6,320 bases of DNA, from NCBI GenBank assembly GCA_900767015.1, contig CAAFXQ010000025.1, positions 1 to 6,320 of the forward strand, in the 5' to 3' direction. Both the position numbers and the translations under genes were made by a program. The DNA is from Clostridia bacterium (lineage in GTDB: Bacteria > Bacillota > Clostridia > Oscillospirales > Acutalibacteraceae). A model generated the notes under the pieces. It had not been told where the DNA came from. It saw only the letters and a program-made list of their open reading frames with translations, and did not search any database. Of this stretch, positions 1-5,114 are shown piece by piece. Within the stretch, counting starts at the first letter, position 1. Each line of letters begins with the position of its first letter.

Positions 1-106
1 CGAAAAGGTTTATGACGATATTTATAATTGGCTTTGCGAGCACAACGCACTGACCCTGCTTGAAAGCTTTGCCAAAATGACAGACGAAAACGGAGACGAA
101 GCATGA
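1..106 (+). CDS. 3' end of an unidentified gene upstream of idi (partial)
   Basis: An open frame enters from the left edge (first full codon at base 2) and stops at TGA 104-106. It encodes the last 34 residues of a protein, beginning EKVYDDIYNWLCEHN and ending in the acidic tail TDENGDEA. The stop overlaps the idi start codon in an ATGA arrangement (103-106), and the idi ribosome binding site (GGAGA, 92-96) lies inside this reading frame. That is the usual sign of two translationally coupled genes in one operon. The visible tail looks helical and acidic and has no motif I recognise, so I assign no function. The gene's start, promoter and length lie outside the window. Confidence 0.7.
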   Translation, partial: EKVYDDIYNWLCEHNALTLLESFAKMTDENGDEA

Positions 107-633
107 GCGATTCATTTTCAACGGTGCTTGCCGTAAGTGTTCTTGACGAGCCCAAAGGACCCGTCGAAAAGCTTGAAGCACACCGCAAGGGCATTTTGCA
201 CAGAGCGTTTTCCATTTTTCTGACCGATGAAAACGGCAATATGCTCATTCAAAAAAGAGCCGCAGGAAAATATCACTCCGGCGGACTGTGGAGCAATGCC
301 TGCTGCAGTCACCCGACGGTTGACGACATTTGCCCGCAGGCAAACGAAAGGCTTTTTCAGGAGCTCGGAATCCGTACCGAGCTGAAAGAAATCGACAGCT
401 TTATTTATCGCTGTGTCTTCTCCGACGGTCTTATTGAATACGAATATGACCATGTTCTTGTCGGGAAAATCAGAAGTGACGAGAGGATCACAGTAAACCC
501 GCAGGAAGCCGAAGCAATACGGTTTATCCCCTTAGACGAATTAAAAGAGCTGCTCGAGCATCAGCCCGAAATCTTTTCTGCGTGGTTTATCACCGCCGCC
601 CCGAAAGTGATACCCTACATCGAAAAACGCTGA
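103..633 (+). CDS. idi: Isopentenyl-diphosphate delta-isomerase, type I (Nudix fold)
   Basis: This cytosolic enzyme interconverts isopentenyl diphosphate and dimethylallyl diphosphate, balancing the two C5 units for isoprenoid synthesis. The 176-residue length is normal for type I Idi. Visible family features, by comparison with E. coli Idi as I remember it, are the EKLEAHRKG..LHRAF segment giving metal-ligand histidines H27 and H33, and the catalytic Cys in NACCSHP (C68, followed by H70). The paired glutamates E112 and E114 in IEYEYDH correspond to E. coli E114/E116, and the Trp of FSAWF is W161. The degenerate Nudix-like helix ends in QELGI (residues 86-90). The ATG at 103 overlaps the preceding stop and has GGAGA 6 bases upstream, so this start is well supported. 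Clostridia usually make both C5 units by the MEP pathway, in which case Idi would fine-tune their ratio; that is inference. No clear terminator separates it from sigG, so readthrough into sigG is possible. Confidence 0.93.
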   Translation: MSDSFSTVLAVSVLDEPKGPVEKLEAHRKGILHRAFSIFLTDENGNMLIQKRAAGKYHSGGLWSNACCSHPTVDDICPQANERLFQELGIRTELKEIDSFIYRCVFSDGLIEYEYDHVLVGKIRSDERITVNPQEAEAIRFIPLDELKELLEHQPEIFSAWFITAAPKVIPYIEKR

Positions 634-648
634 ACACACAATCAGGTA

Positions 649-679
649 CCATTTTTTTCAAACTCGATAATGAAATAAT
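649..679 (+). promoter_or_regulatory. Weak candidate SigF/SigG-type promoter for sigG
   Basis: TGAAATAAT (671-679) fits the G-N-N-A-N-A-N-T core of forespore (SigF-type) -10 elements except for the first G. About 16-17 bases upstream, CCATTT (649-654) is only a poor match to a GYATA -35. The expected SigF/SigG control of sigG is known from Bacillus; assigning these exact bases is guesswork. If used, transcription would start around 685, inside the 5' arm of the leader hairpin. Confidence 0.2.
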
Positions 680-723
680 ATCCCCACCGGTTGTCAATAA
701 TCTTTTTGACAAAGGTGGGGATA
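679..723 (+). promoter_or_regulatory. Leader hairpin occluding the sigG ribosome binding site
   Basis: TATCCCCACC (679-688) pairs perfectly with GGTGGGGATA (714-723). After a small 2x1 internal loop, TTGTCAA (691-697) pairs with TTGACAA (706-712). That makes about 17 base pairs closed by an 8-base loop. The 3' arm contains the whole likely Shine-Dalgarno sequence (AAAGGTGG, 711-718), and the stem ends 3 bases before the TTG start at 727. The natural reading is a translation-damping structure. In B. subtilis, a conserved hairpin over the sigG RBS together with a non-ATG start is known to keep SigG levels low and prevent premature activity. A terminator for idi is the alternative, but the run after the stem (ATAATTTTGAG) is a poor U-tract and overlaps the start codon. 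Confidence 0.75.
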
Positions 724-726
724 ATT

Positions 727-1509
727 TTGAGTTATAATAAAGTTGAAATTTGCGGAATTGACACTTCATCGTTAAAAGTAATGAGTGAAAAAGAAAAAAT
801 TCAGCTTCTTGAAAAAGCAAGAAACGGAGACAAAGCGGCCCGTGAAGAGCTGATTAACGGAAACCTCCGGTTGGTACTCAGTGTGATTCAGCGCTTTACC
901 AATCGGGGCGAAAACCCGGACGACCTCTTTCAGGTGGGCTGTATCGGCCTTATCAAGGCGATTGACAACTTTGATACCGGACACAACGTACGATTTTCGA
1001 CCTACGCCGTTCCGATGATCATCGGTGAAGTCCGTCGTCATCTTCGGGATTACACACCCGTTAGGGTCAGCCGTTCGATCCGTGATACGGCGTATCATGC
1101 CATGCAGATTCGGGAAAGACTGCAAAACGAGACACAAAAAGAGCCGTCGGTTGAAGATATCGCTAAAGAAATGGGGCTGAAAAAAGAAGCCGTTGTCATA
1201 GCGCTTGAAGCGGTCGTCGCCCCCGTTTCGCTATATGAGCCGGTCTATTTCGAGGGCGGCGACACGATATACGTTATGGACCAGATCGGCGACAACAGCA
1301 CCGATTCCGAATGGATTGACGAAATCATGGTCAAAAAAGCGATTTCCGCCTTAAGCGAAAGAGAAAAGCAGATTCTGGCACTTCGCTTCACAAACGGACT
1401 GACACAGACCGAGGTTGCAAAAGAAATCGGCATCTCTCAGGCTCAGGTCTCACGGCTTGAAAAAGGCGCACTTGACAAAATCAAAAGTCACCGGAAAATC
1501 ACGGATTAA
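727..1509 (+). CDS. sigG: RNA polymerase sporulation sigma factor SigG (late forespore)
   Basis: SigG directs RNA polymerase to late forespore genes after engulfment. The N-terminus SYNKVEICGIDTS is the SigG signature, not found in SigF. Next come region 2 (about 43-110, with DDLFQVGCIGLIKAIDNFD and FSTYAVPMIIGEVRR), region 3 (about 118-175) and region 4 (about 205-255), whose helix-turn-helix TQTEVAKEIGISQAQVSRLE spans 226-245. Asn44 matches B. subtilis SigG Asn45, the position that is Glu in SigF and is linked to anti-sigma recognition (Gin/CsfB versus SpoIIAB). I chose TTG 727 because it gives exactly 260 residues, the B. subtilis length, aligns at residue 1, and has AAAGGTGG 8 bases upstream. 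The in-frame TTG at 691 lies inside the hairpin loop side and has no RBS. In Bacillus and many clostridia sigG follows spoIIGA-sigE; here idi precedes it. Its stop overlaps the convergent transporter stop by 4 bases. Confidence 0.95.
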   Translation: MSYNKVEICGIDTSSLKVMSEKEKIQLLEKARNGDKAAREELINGNLRLVLSVIQRFTNRGENPDDLFQVGCIGLIKAIDNFDTGHNVRFSTYAVPMIIGEVRRHLRDYTPVRVSRSIRDTAYHAMQIRERLQNETQKEPSVEDIAKEMGLKKEAVVIALEAVVAPVSLYEPVYFEGGDTIYVMDQIGDNSTDSEWIDEIMVKKAISALSEREKQILALRFTNGLTQTEVAKEIGISQAQVSRLEKGALDKIKSHRKITD

Positions 1510-2861
1510 ATTTTCATAATTCCGAGCGTGTCAAGTATTGAAGAAATCAGGATCAGTACAATAAAAATCGGAGCAACATACTTGATGATAACAGTAAAAA
1601 GCTTTTTGCTTTTAAACCGACCCGTCAGCTCAACTTCGTCAATCAGGCTTTGCGGCTTTATGATGTAGCCGACAAAAATGCAAGTTAATAAAGCAACAAT
1701 CGGCATCAGAACACTATTGCTGACAAAGTCGAACATATCAAGAATTGACATACCCAAAAGCTTGACAGAATCAAAAACACCGAAGCCCAACGATGAGGGA
1801 ACACCCAATACGACGCTGATAATAAACACAATCAGACAGGTTGTACTGCGTTTAAGTCCGAATTTGTCACGCACAATTGATACAACCGTTTCCATAAGCG
1901 AAATGGAAGAAGTCAACGCAGCAAAAAGCACCAAGAGGAAAAATACCGTGCCGATAACCGAGCCGCCTTTCATGCTTGCGAATACTTTCGGAAGTGTTAC
2001 AAACATCAGTCCCGGACCTTTTCCGAGAGCCTGCTCATCTCCGCCTGAAAATGAGAATACGGCGGGGATTATCATAAGTCCCGCAAGAAAAGCAACGGCA
2101 CTGTCAAAAGCTTCAATCTGTCTGACGGACGACTCAAGACTTACGTCCTTTTTCATATAGGAGCCGTAGGTTATCATAATGCCCATGGCAAGCGACATCG
2201 AATAAAACAACTGTCCCATTGCCGCAAGCACAGTTTTTGCGGAAAACTTTGAAAAATCGGGAAGCAGATAATACTTCACACCCTCAAGCGCTCCCGGCAT
2301 AAACATGGAATATACGGCAACAAATACCGTAAGAACAATCAAAACGGGCATCATGACCTTGCTCACCTTTTCGACGCCTTTCTGGACACCGAGCATGACA
2401 ACAAGAGCAGTAAGTCCGATAAACAACAGGAACCAACCCACCGGCTCCAACGGCCTTGAAATAAAGCTTTCAAAATAACCGTCTTGCGCCGCTTCGGAAA
2501 CATGACCCGACACAAAAGCTGCAAGATATTTCGTCACCCAACCGCCGATTACGGAATAATAAGGCAAAATGATTGCAGGAATAACGGAGGCGATTACGCC
2601 GATAAATGAAAAACGTTTATCAAGCTTGCGGAATGCTCCGATGGCACTTTTTCCGGTTTTCCGTCCGATCGCAATTTCGGCGCACATCAGCGAAAATCCA
2701 AAAGTTACGGCAAGGATAATATAAACAAGAAGAAAGATTCCTCCGCCGTATTTTGCCGCAAGATAGGGAAATCTCCATATATTTCCCAAACCCACGGCAG
2801 AACCCGCCGCCGCAAGAACGAAACCGATCTTACCTGTAAAGCTGCTTCTCTTTTCAGTCAT
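1506..2861 (-). CDS. Sodium-dependent amino acid transporter, NSS/SNF family (LeuT/MhsT-like)
   Basis: This is an inner-membrane, sodium-coupled symporter, probably for an amino acid. The 451 residues and about 11 membrane segments match the short bacterial form (MhsT type). TM1 reads GSAVGLGNIWRFPY, in the same register as LeuT: G20, A22, V23 and N27 for the sodium sites and R30 for the outer gate. The unwound TM6 is GQLFYSMSLAMG (216-227), with S221 at the LeuT T254 position and Y220 at the F253 position. TM8 has ALTSS (A315-S319), with A314, T317 and S318 as the expected Na2 ligands. D378 in ILDMFDF probably pairs with R30. FDSAV (252-256) carries the acidic residue common at the Na1 site of such transporters. 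The ATG at 2861 has AGGGTGA (2866-2872) upstream. The substrate cannot be read from the sequence. It is transcribed divergently from the hydrolase and convergently with sigG, with no terminator between the tails. Confidence 0.93.
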   Translation of the reverse strand: MTEKRSSFTGKIGFVLAAAGSAVGLGNIWRFPYLAAKYGGGIFLLVYIILAVTFGFSLMCAEIAIGRKTGKSAIGAFRKLDKRFSFIGVIASVIPAIILPYYSVIGGWVTKYLAAFVSGHVSEAAQDGYFESFISRPLEPVGWFLLFIGLTALVVMLGVQKGVEKVSKVMMPVLIVLTVFVAVYSMFMPGALEGVKYYLLPDFSKFSAKTVLAAMGQLFYSMSLAMGIMITYGSYMKKDVSLESSVRQIEAFDSAVAFLAGLMIIPAVFSFSGGDEQALGKGPGLMFVTLPKVFASMKGGSVIGTVFFLLVLFAALTSSISLMETVVSIVRDKFGLKRSTTCLIVFIISVVLGVPSSLGFGVFDSVKLLGMSILDMFDFVSNSVLMPIVALLTCIFVGYIIKPQSLIDEVELTGRFKSKKLFTVIIKYVAPIFIVLILISSILDTLGIMKI

Positions 2862-2872
2862 AAATTCACCCT

Positions 2873-2888
2873 GAGCGGTATTCCGCTC
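2873..2888 (-). repeat. Short perfect hairpin in the transporter leader
   Basis: GAGCGG and CCGCTC form a 6-bp stem with a 4-base loop, ending directly beside the transporter's Shine-Dalgarno sequence (2866-2872). It could influence mRNA stability or ribosome access. There is no U-tract, so it is not a terminator. Its function is unproven. Confidence 0.4.
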
Positions 2889-2954
2889 TCTTCCTTTCGT
2901 TTTTCATAATCATTCTCTTAAAAATAGTCTTCGCAAAGCCAGACGTGATATTTA

Positions 2955-2982
2955 TTATTACACACTTTTCCGCTTTTTTCAA
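2955..2982 (-). promoter_or_regulatory. Candidate sigma-A promoter for the NSS transporter
   Basis: On the minus strand, TTGAAA (2982-2977) is followed by a 16-base spacer and TAATAA (2960-2955), preceded by TG in an extended -10 position. Transcription would start near 2948, giving a leader of about 87 bases that contains a 15-codon open frame and a small hairpin. The AT-rich repeats around TAATAATAA make the exact -10 register uncertain. Confidence 0.45.
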
Positions 2983-3017
2983 GACGTTATTTTCCATAGG
3001 TTTTATGCCGCTTTTAA

Positions 3018-3046
3018 TTGACTTTTTTTGTGTGTTACAGTATCAT
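3018..3046 (+). promoter_or_regulatory. Sigma-A promoter for the MBL-fold hydrolase
   Basis: TTGACT (3018-3023), a 17-base spacer and TATCAT (3041-3046) make a near-consensus vegetative promoter (5 of 6 matches in each box). Transcription should begin around 3053, only about 10 bases before the ATG at 3063 and right at the GGTGA ribosome binding site (3054-3058). The leader is therefore very short. The -35 lies about 36 bases from the opposing transporter promoter. Confidence 0.65.
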
Positions 3047-3062
3047 ATTCCTCGGTGATAAA

Positions 3063-3974
3063 ATGAATATTAAAATTGACCGTTTCAACAAAGAGCAGAA
3101 ATCGTTTTTTACGATGAAAAACTGCACAGCCGTTCACGGCGGTGAATGCTTTTTAATCATGACCGAAAGTGCCAATATCCTTGTTGACAGCGGCTACGGC
3201 TTCTGCGCAGATAAGACGCTCGAAAAAATCAAAGGCTTTCTCGGCGAAAAACCGCTCGATTACCTGCTGCTGACGCATTCCCACTATGATCACGCCATGG
3301 GAAGCGCACAGATCGGGCTTTTCTATCCGGATATGAAAATCATCGCAAGCGAATACTGCAAAACCATTCTTGAAAAGCCGACCGCACGGCTTGCCATCAG
3401 GAAAATGGACGTCAGCGCCGCAAAAATCTACGGCTATCCCGAGCCTTTCGATCTGACCGACAAATTGAGAGTGGATATTGCCGTAAAAGACGGTGAAGAA
3501 TTCATGATCGGAGAACACCTTGTCAAAGCCGTTTCTCTCCCCGGCCACACAAAGTGCTGTATGGGATACTATTTTGTCAACCAGAAGCTGATGATTTCAT
3601 GCGAAACAATCGGGCTTTACGCCGGTTTCGGCACAGTTTTGCCCGGCTGTCTTGTCGGCTATCAGATGACGATTGACTCCTGCCGTAAAATACGGTCGTA
3701 TGATATGAAGGAGATGCTGATCTCTCACAGCGGTATGCTGTACGGCGACGATATTTACCGGTTTCTTGATGCGGCAAGAGAAAGCACCGATGAATGTAAG
3801 GATTTTATCCTTGACGCCTGGAAAAACGGGCTTGATGTCAAGCAAACAATTGAAAGCTATAAGAAAAAATACTACACAAACGATATTGCCGAGTTTTATC
3901 CCGAGCCGGCGCTTATTGCAAACTTGAACGCACAGATACCCATGTTTATCAAAGAGTGCGGACAGACGAACTGA
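3063..3974 (+). CDS. MBL-fold (metallo-beta-lactamase superfamily) metallo-hydrolase
   Basis: This is a cytosolic metal-dependent hydrolase of 303 residues with no signal peptide. The substrate is unknown, as is typical for this large superfamily (thioesters, lactones, phosphodiesters and others). The metal site is visible: THSHYDH gives H72, H74, D76 and H77 (the HxHxDH motif), PGHT gives H162, and SHSG gives H222. The bridging acidic residue, normally Asp in a GDT-type motif, appears as Glu181 in SCETIG. The strand VDSGYG (41-46), just before, is the usual early MBL motif. A C-terminal helical part (about 235-303) follows the core. I chose ATG 3063 because an upstream in-frame TTG at 3018 is itself the -35 box, and GGTGA lies 4 bases before the ATG. 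The gene is monocistronic: its own promoter lies ahead and a hairpin terminator follows the stop by 5 bases. Glyoxalase II or lactonase activity is possible but unsupported. Confidence 0.88.
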   Translation: MNIKIDRFNKEQKSFFTMKNCTAVHGGECFLIMTESANILVDSGYGFCADKTLEKIKGFLGEKPLDYLLLTHSHYDHAMGSAQIGLFYPDMKIIASEYCKTILEKPTARLAIRKMDVSAAKIYGYPEPFDLTDKLRVDIAVKDGEEFMIGEHLVKAVSLPGHTKCCMGYYFVNQKLMISCETIGLYAGFGTVLPGCLVGYQMTIDSCRKIRSYDMKEMLISHSGMLYGDDIYRFLDAARESTDECKDFILDAWKNGLDVKQTIESYKKKYYTNDIAEFYPEPALIANLNAQIPMFIKECGQTN

Positions 3975-3979
3975 AAAAG

Positions 3980-4009
3980 ATCCGAGGCTACTCACTGACA
4001 GCCTCGGAT
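3980..4009. terminator. Bidirectional rho-independent terminator
   Basis: ATCCGAGGCT (3980-3989) pairs perfectly with AGCCTCGGAT (4000-4009), a 10-bp GC-rich stem with a 10-base loop. On the plus strand it follows the hydrolase stop and leads into the T-rich ATATTATTGTTTCTT. On the minus strand it follows the stop of the FeoB-associated gene and leads into CTTTTTC. It therefore serves both convergent genes. Confidence 0.85.
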
Positions 4010-4012
4010 ATA

Positions 4013-4186
4013 TTATTGTTTCTTGTGGCATTCAGAGCTCATCGGACAGCTTGCACAGCCGCAGCCGCAGGAGGATTTTCCCTGCTTTTTATTTTTAATC
4101 ATTCTGACAATAATCAAAACGACAACGACAATTAAAATCAGACAAATGATAATCGTCGCAAGATTTTCCGAAAGCCATTGCAGCAT
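4013..4186 (-). CDS. FeoB-associated Cys-rich membrane protein (small, 57 aa)
   Basis: This is a single-pass membrane protein of 57 residues. A short N-terminus (MLQWLSENL) is followed by a very hydrophobic segment at about 10-29 rich in I, V and L. A basic stretch follows (RMIKNKKQGK), then a cysteine cluster SCGCGCASCPMSSECH with C40, C42, C44, C47, C53 and H54. This layout is that of the FeoB-associated Cys-rich proteins, usually encoded next to the ferrous iron transporter FeoAB; the cysteines could bind iron or another metal. Their precise role is not established. No feoA or feoB is in this window, so this copy is either orphan or separated from its partners. The ATG at 4186 has a strong GGAGG (4195-4199) 8 bases upstream. 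The gene is monocistronic, with a strong promoter, a palindromic operator candidate and a shared terminator. Confidence 0.85.
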   Translation of the reverse strand: MLQWLSENLATIIICLILIVVVVLIIVRMIKNKKQGKSSCGCGCASCPMSSECHKKQ

Positions 4187-4211
4187 TTATACCGCCTCCG
4201 TAATTCTATTG

Positions 4212-4227
4212 GTTAGCGCTTGCTAAC
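4212..4227. promoter_or_regulatory. Palindromic operator candidate (GTTAGC-N4-GCTAAC)
   Basis: GTTAGC (4212-4217) and GCTAAC (4222-4227) form a perfect inverted repeat around GCTT. The site starts where the promoter's transcription start is expected (about 4228) and precedes the RBS, so a bound protein would block initiation. The GTTAG/CTAAC half-sites resemble those of DtxR/IdeR-family iron- or manganese-dependent repressors, although the spacing differs from the classic DtxR box. Iron repression is an inference from that resemblance and from the gene's family. Confidence 0.6.
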
Positions 4228-4234
4228 TATATTT

Positions 4235-4263
4235 ATCATACACCGTCTTTTGCCTTTTGTCAA
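4235..4263 (-). promoter_or_regulatory. Sigma-A promoter for the FeoB-associated gene
   Basis: On the minus strand there is a perfect TTGACA (4263-4258), a 17-base spacer and TATGAT (4240-4235). This near-consensus promoter would start transcription near 4228, at the edge of the palindrome. Such a strong promoter immediately followed by an operator suggests a gene that is highly expressed when derepressed. Confidence 0.75.
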
Positions 4264-4281
4264 GGGGAAAGGATAAAAAAC

Positions 4282-4314
4282 AGCGGGCATTTCCGAATCG
4301 AAATGTCCGCCGCT
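4282..4314 (-). terminator. Rho-independent terminator of the 2-oxoacid oxidoreductase operon
   Basis: An imperfect stem combines CATTT/AAATG (4288-4292 with 4301-4305) and AGCGG/CCGCT (4282-4286 with 4310-4314), with unpaired bases between the two parts. On the minus strand it is followed by GTTTTTTATCC, a good U-tract, and lies just after the 73-residue gene's stop. A T-rich run on the plus side (CTTTGTCTTTT) allows weak activity the other way, but no plus-strand gene ends here. Confidence 0.7.
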
Positions 4315-4325
4315 TTGTCTTTTCC

Positions 4326-4547
4326 TTATTCGATCGCTTCGAGTCTTTGTCTGAACTCTTCAATCTTTTCCTTGCTGTACATCTTAGAAAGAACCACCAT
4401 GCCCTGATTCGGCGTAAAGCCCAGGCTTAAAGCAAGATTTTTCATCGGGTGATTGACAATCTCGGGGCAAAGCTCATCAACGATTTTCATAACCTCGGGG
4501 TCTTTCATCAGTACGCTGAATTTCGTGTCGAATGAATACTTTGACAT
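4326..4547 (-). CDS. Unidentified 73-residue helical protein at the end of the oxidoreductase operon
   Basis: I do not recognise a named function. The protein is soluble, predicted mostly helical, and has no cysteine cluster (one Cys, C27) or signal peptide. Its pattern is FSVLMKDPEVMKIVDELCPE, then IVNHPMKNLALSLGF, then a C-terminal charged helix (about 58-72). From memory this resembles a small helical domain found at the ends of some clostridial glycoside hydrolases, with the plan LL..P...vle...P.....HPM...a.gmsl. The DUF1858-like fold is a more distant comparison. Either would be a stand-alone version of a domain usually fused to something else. The ATG at 4547 has a clear AAAGGAGAA just upstream, only 18 bases separate it from the gamma subunit stop, and a terminator follows, so it is a real last gene of the operon. 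A role linked to the oxidoreductase is inferred only from position. Confidence 0.8.
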   Translation of the reverse strand: MSKYSFDTKFSVLMKDPEVMKIVDELCPEIVNHPMKNLALSLGFTPNQGMVVLSKMYSKEKIEEFRQRLEAIE

Positions 4548-4565
4548 AATGCATTTCTCCTTTGC

Positions 4566-5114
4566 TTATTTCTTATGGGATTCGCCGTAAGCGATACCCT
4601 TTTCAAGCGCTTTCAGATTCAGCTCGAGTACCTCGGGCTTTTTGGTCTTGAACTTATCCTCAAGACTCTTGATGAAAACTTCCTTGCTGACAATACCCGT
4701 ACTGCCGATGAGTGCACCGATAATAACGGTATTGGCGACCTTGACCGAGCCGAGCTCAAGCGCAACATCGTCAACGGGAACAGCAAGAACTCTGACGTCC
4801 GTTCGGTCAAGTCCGGACTTGACACGGCTTGAATTCAGAACAAGCAGTCCGCCCTCTTTGACGGATTCGGCGAATTTCGCATAAGCCTGCTCATTCATCG
4901 CAACAAGGGTGTCGCATTTTTTCGTAAGCGGCGAAATGATTTCATCGTCGCTGATGATAACCGTACATTTGGCGCTACCGCCTCTTTGCTCCGGACCGTA
5001 TTCAGGAAGGAAGGTCGAATGCTTGCTCATGTCAATAGCGGTATGAGCGAGCATGATGCCGGCACTCATGATTCCCTGTCCGCCCGAGCCGGAAAATACA
5101 AATGATTTTTTCAT
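4566..5114 (-). CDS. 2-oxoacid:ferredoxin oxidoreductase, gamma subunit
   Basis: This is the gamma (POR/KOR/VOR gamma domain) subunit of a cytosolic enzyme that oxidatively decarboxylates a 2-oxoacid to an acyl-CoA and passes electrons to ferredoxin. The 182 residues are typical of a separate gamma chain. The N-terminal GSGGQG (9-14) is the family's glycine-rich signature, and YGPEQRGG (39-46) followed by SAKCTVIISDDEI is the second conserved block. The region VANTVIIGALIG (126-137) is also characteristic. The start ATG (5114-5112) shares one base with the beta stop (TAATG), and GGAGGG lies just upstream inside the beta gene, so translation is probably coupled. Substrate class (branched-chain 2-oxoacid, 2-oxoglutarate or indolepyruvate-like) is not readable from this chain. 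The VorB-like alpha neighbour favours a VOR/KOR-type enzyme, in which case this would be vorC or korC. Confidence 0.92.
   Translation of the reverse strand: MKKSFVFSGSGGQGIMSAGIMLAHTAIDMSKHSTFLPEYGPEQRGGSAKCTVIISDDEIISPLTKKCDTLVAMNEQAYAKFAESVKEGGLLVLNSSRVKSGLDRTDVRVLAVPVDDVALELGSVKVANTVIIGALIGSTGIVSKEVFIKSLEDKFKTKKPEVLELNLKALEKGIAYGESHKK

Noticed and set aside
691..726. Longer SigG start at TTG 691
   Set aside because: It lies within the leader hairpin, has no RBS, and adds 12 residues absent from SigG; TTG 727 gives the exact family length and N-terminus.
679..728. The sigG leader hairpin as an idi terminator
   Set aside because: The stem is followed by ATAATTTTGAG, not a proper U-tract, and the 3' arm is the RBS of sigG itself; partial attenuation cannot be excluded.
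1678..2160. 160-residue open frame on the plus strand
   Set aside because: It is antisense to the well-supported NSS transporter, and its Thr/Ser/Pro/Asn-rich composition is typical of a shadow frame.
3018..3062. N-terminal extension of the MBL hydrolase from TTG 3018
   Set aside because: The TTG is part of the -35 box of the predicted promoter and has no RBS; the ATG at 3063 does.
4023..4226. 67-residue open frame on the plus strand over the FeoB-associated gene
   Set aside because: The minus-strand 57-residue frame has a strong RBS, promoter and recognisable family features; the plus frame has none.
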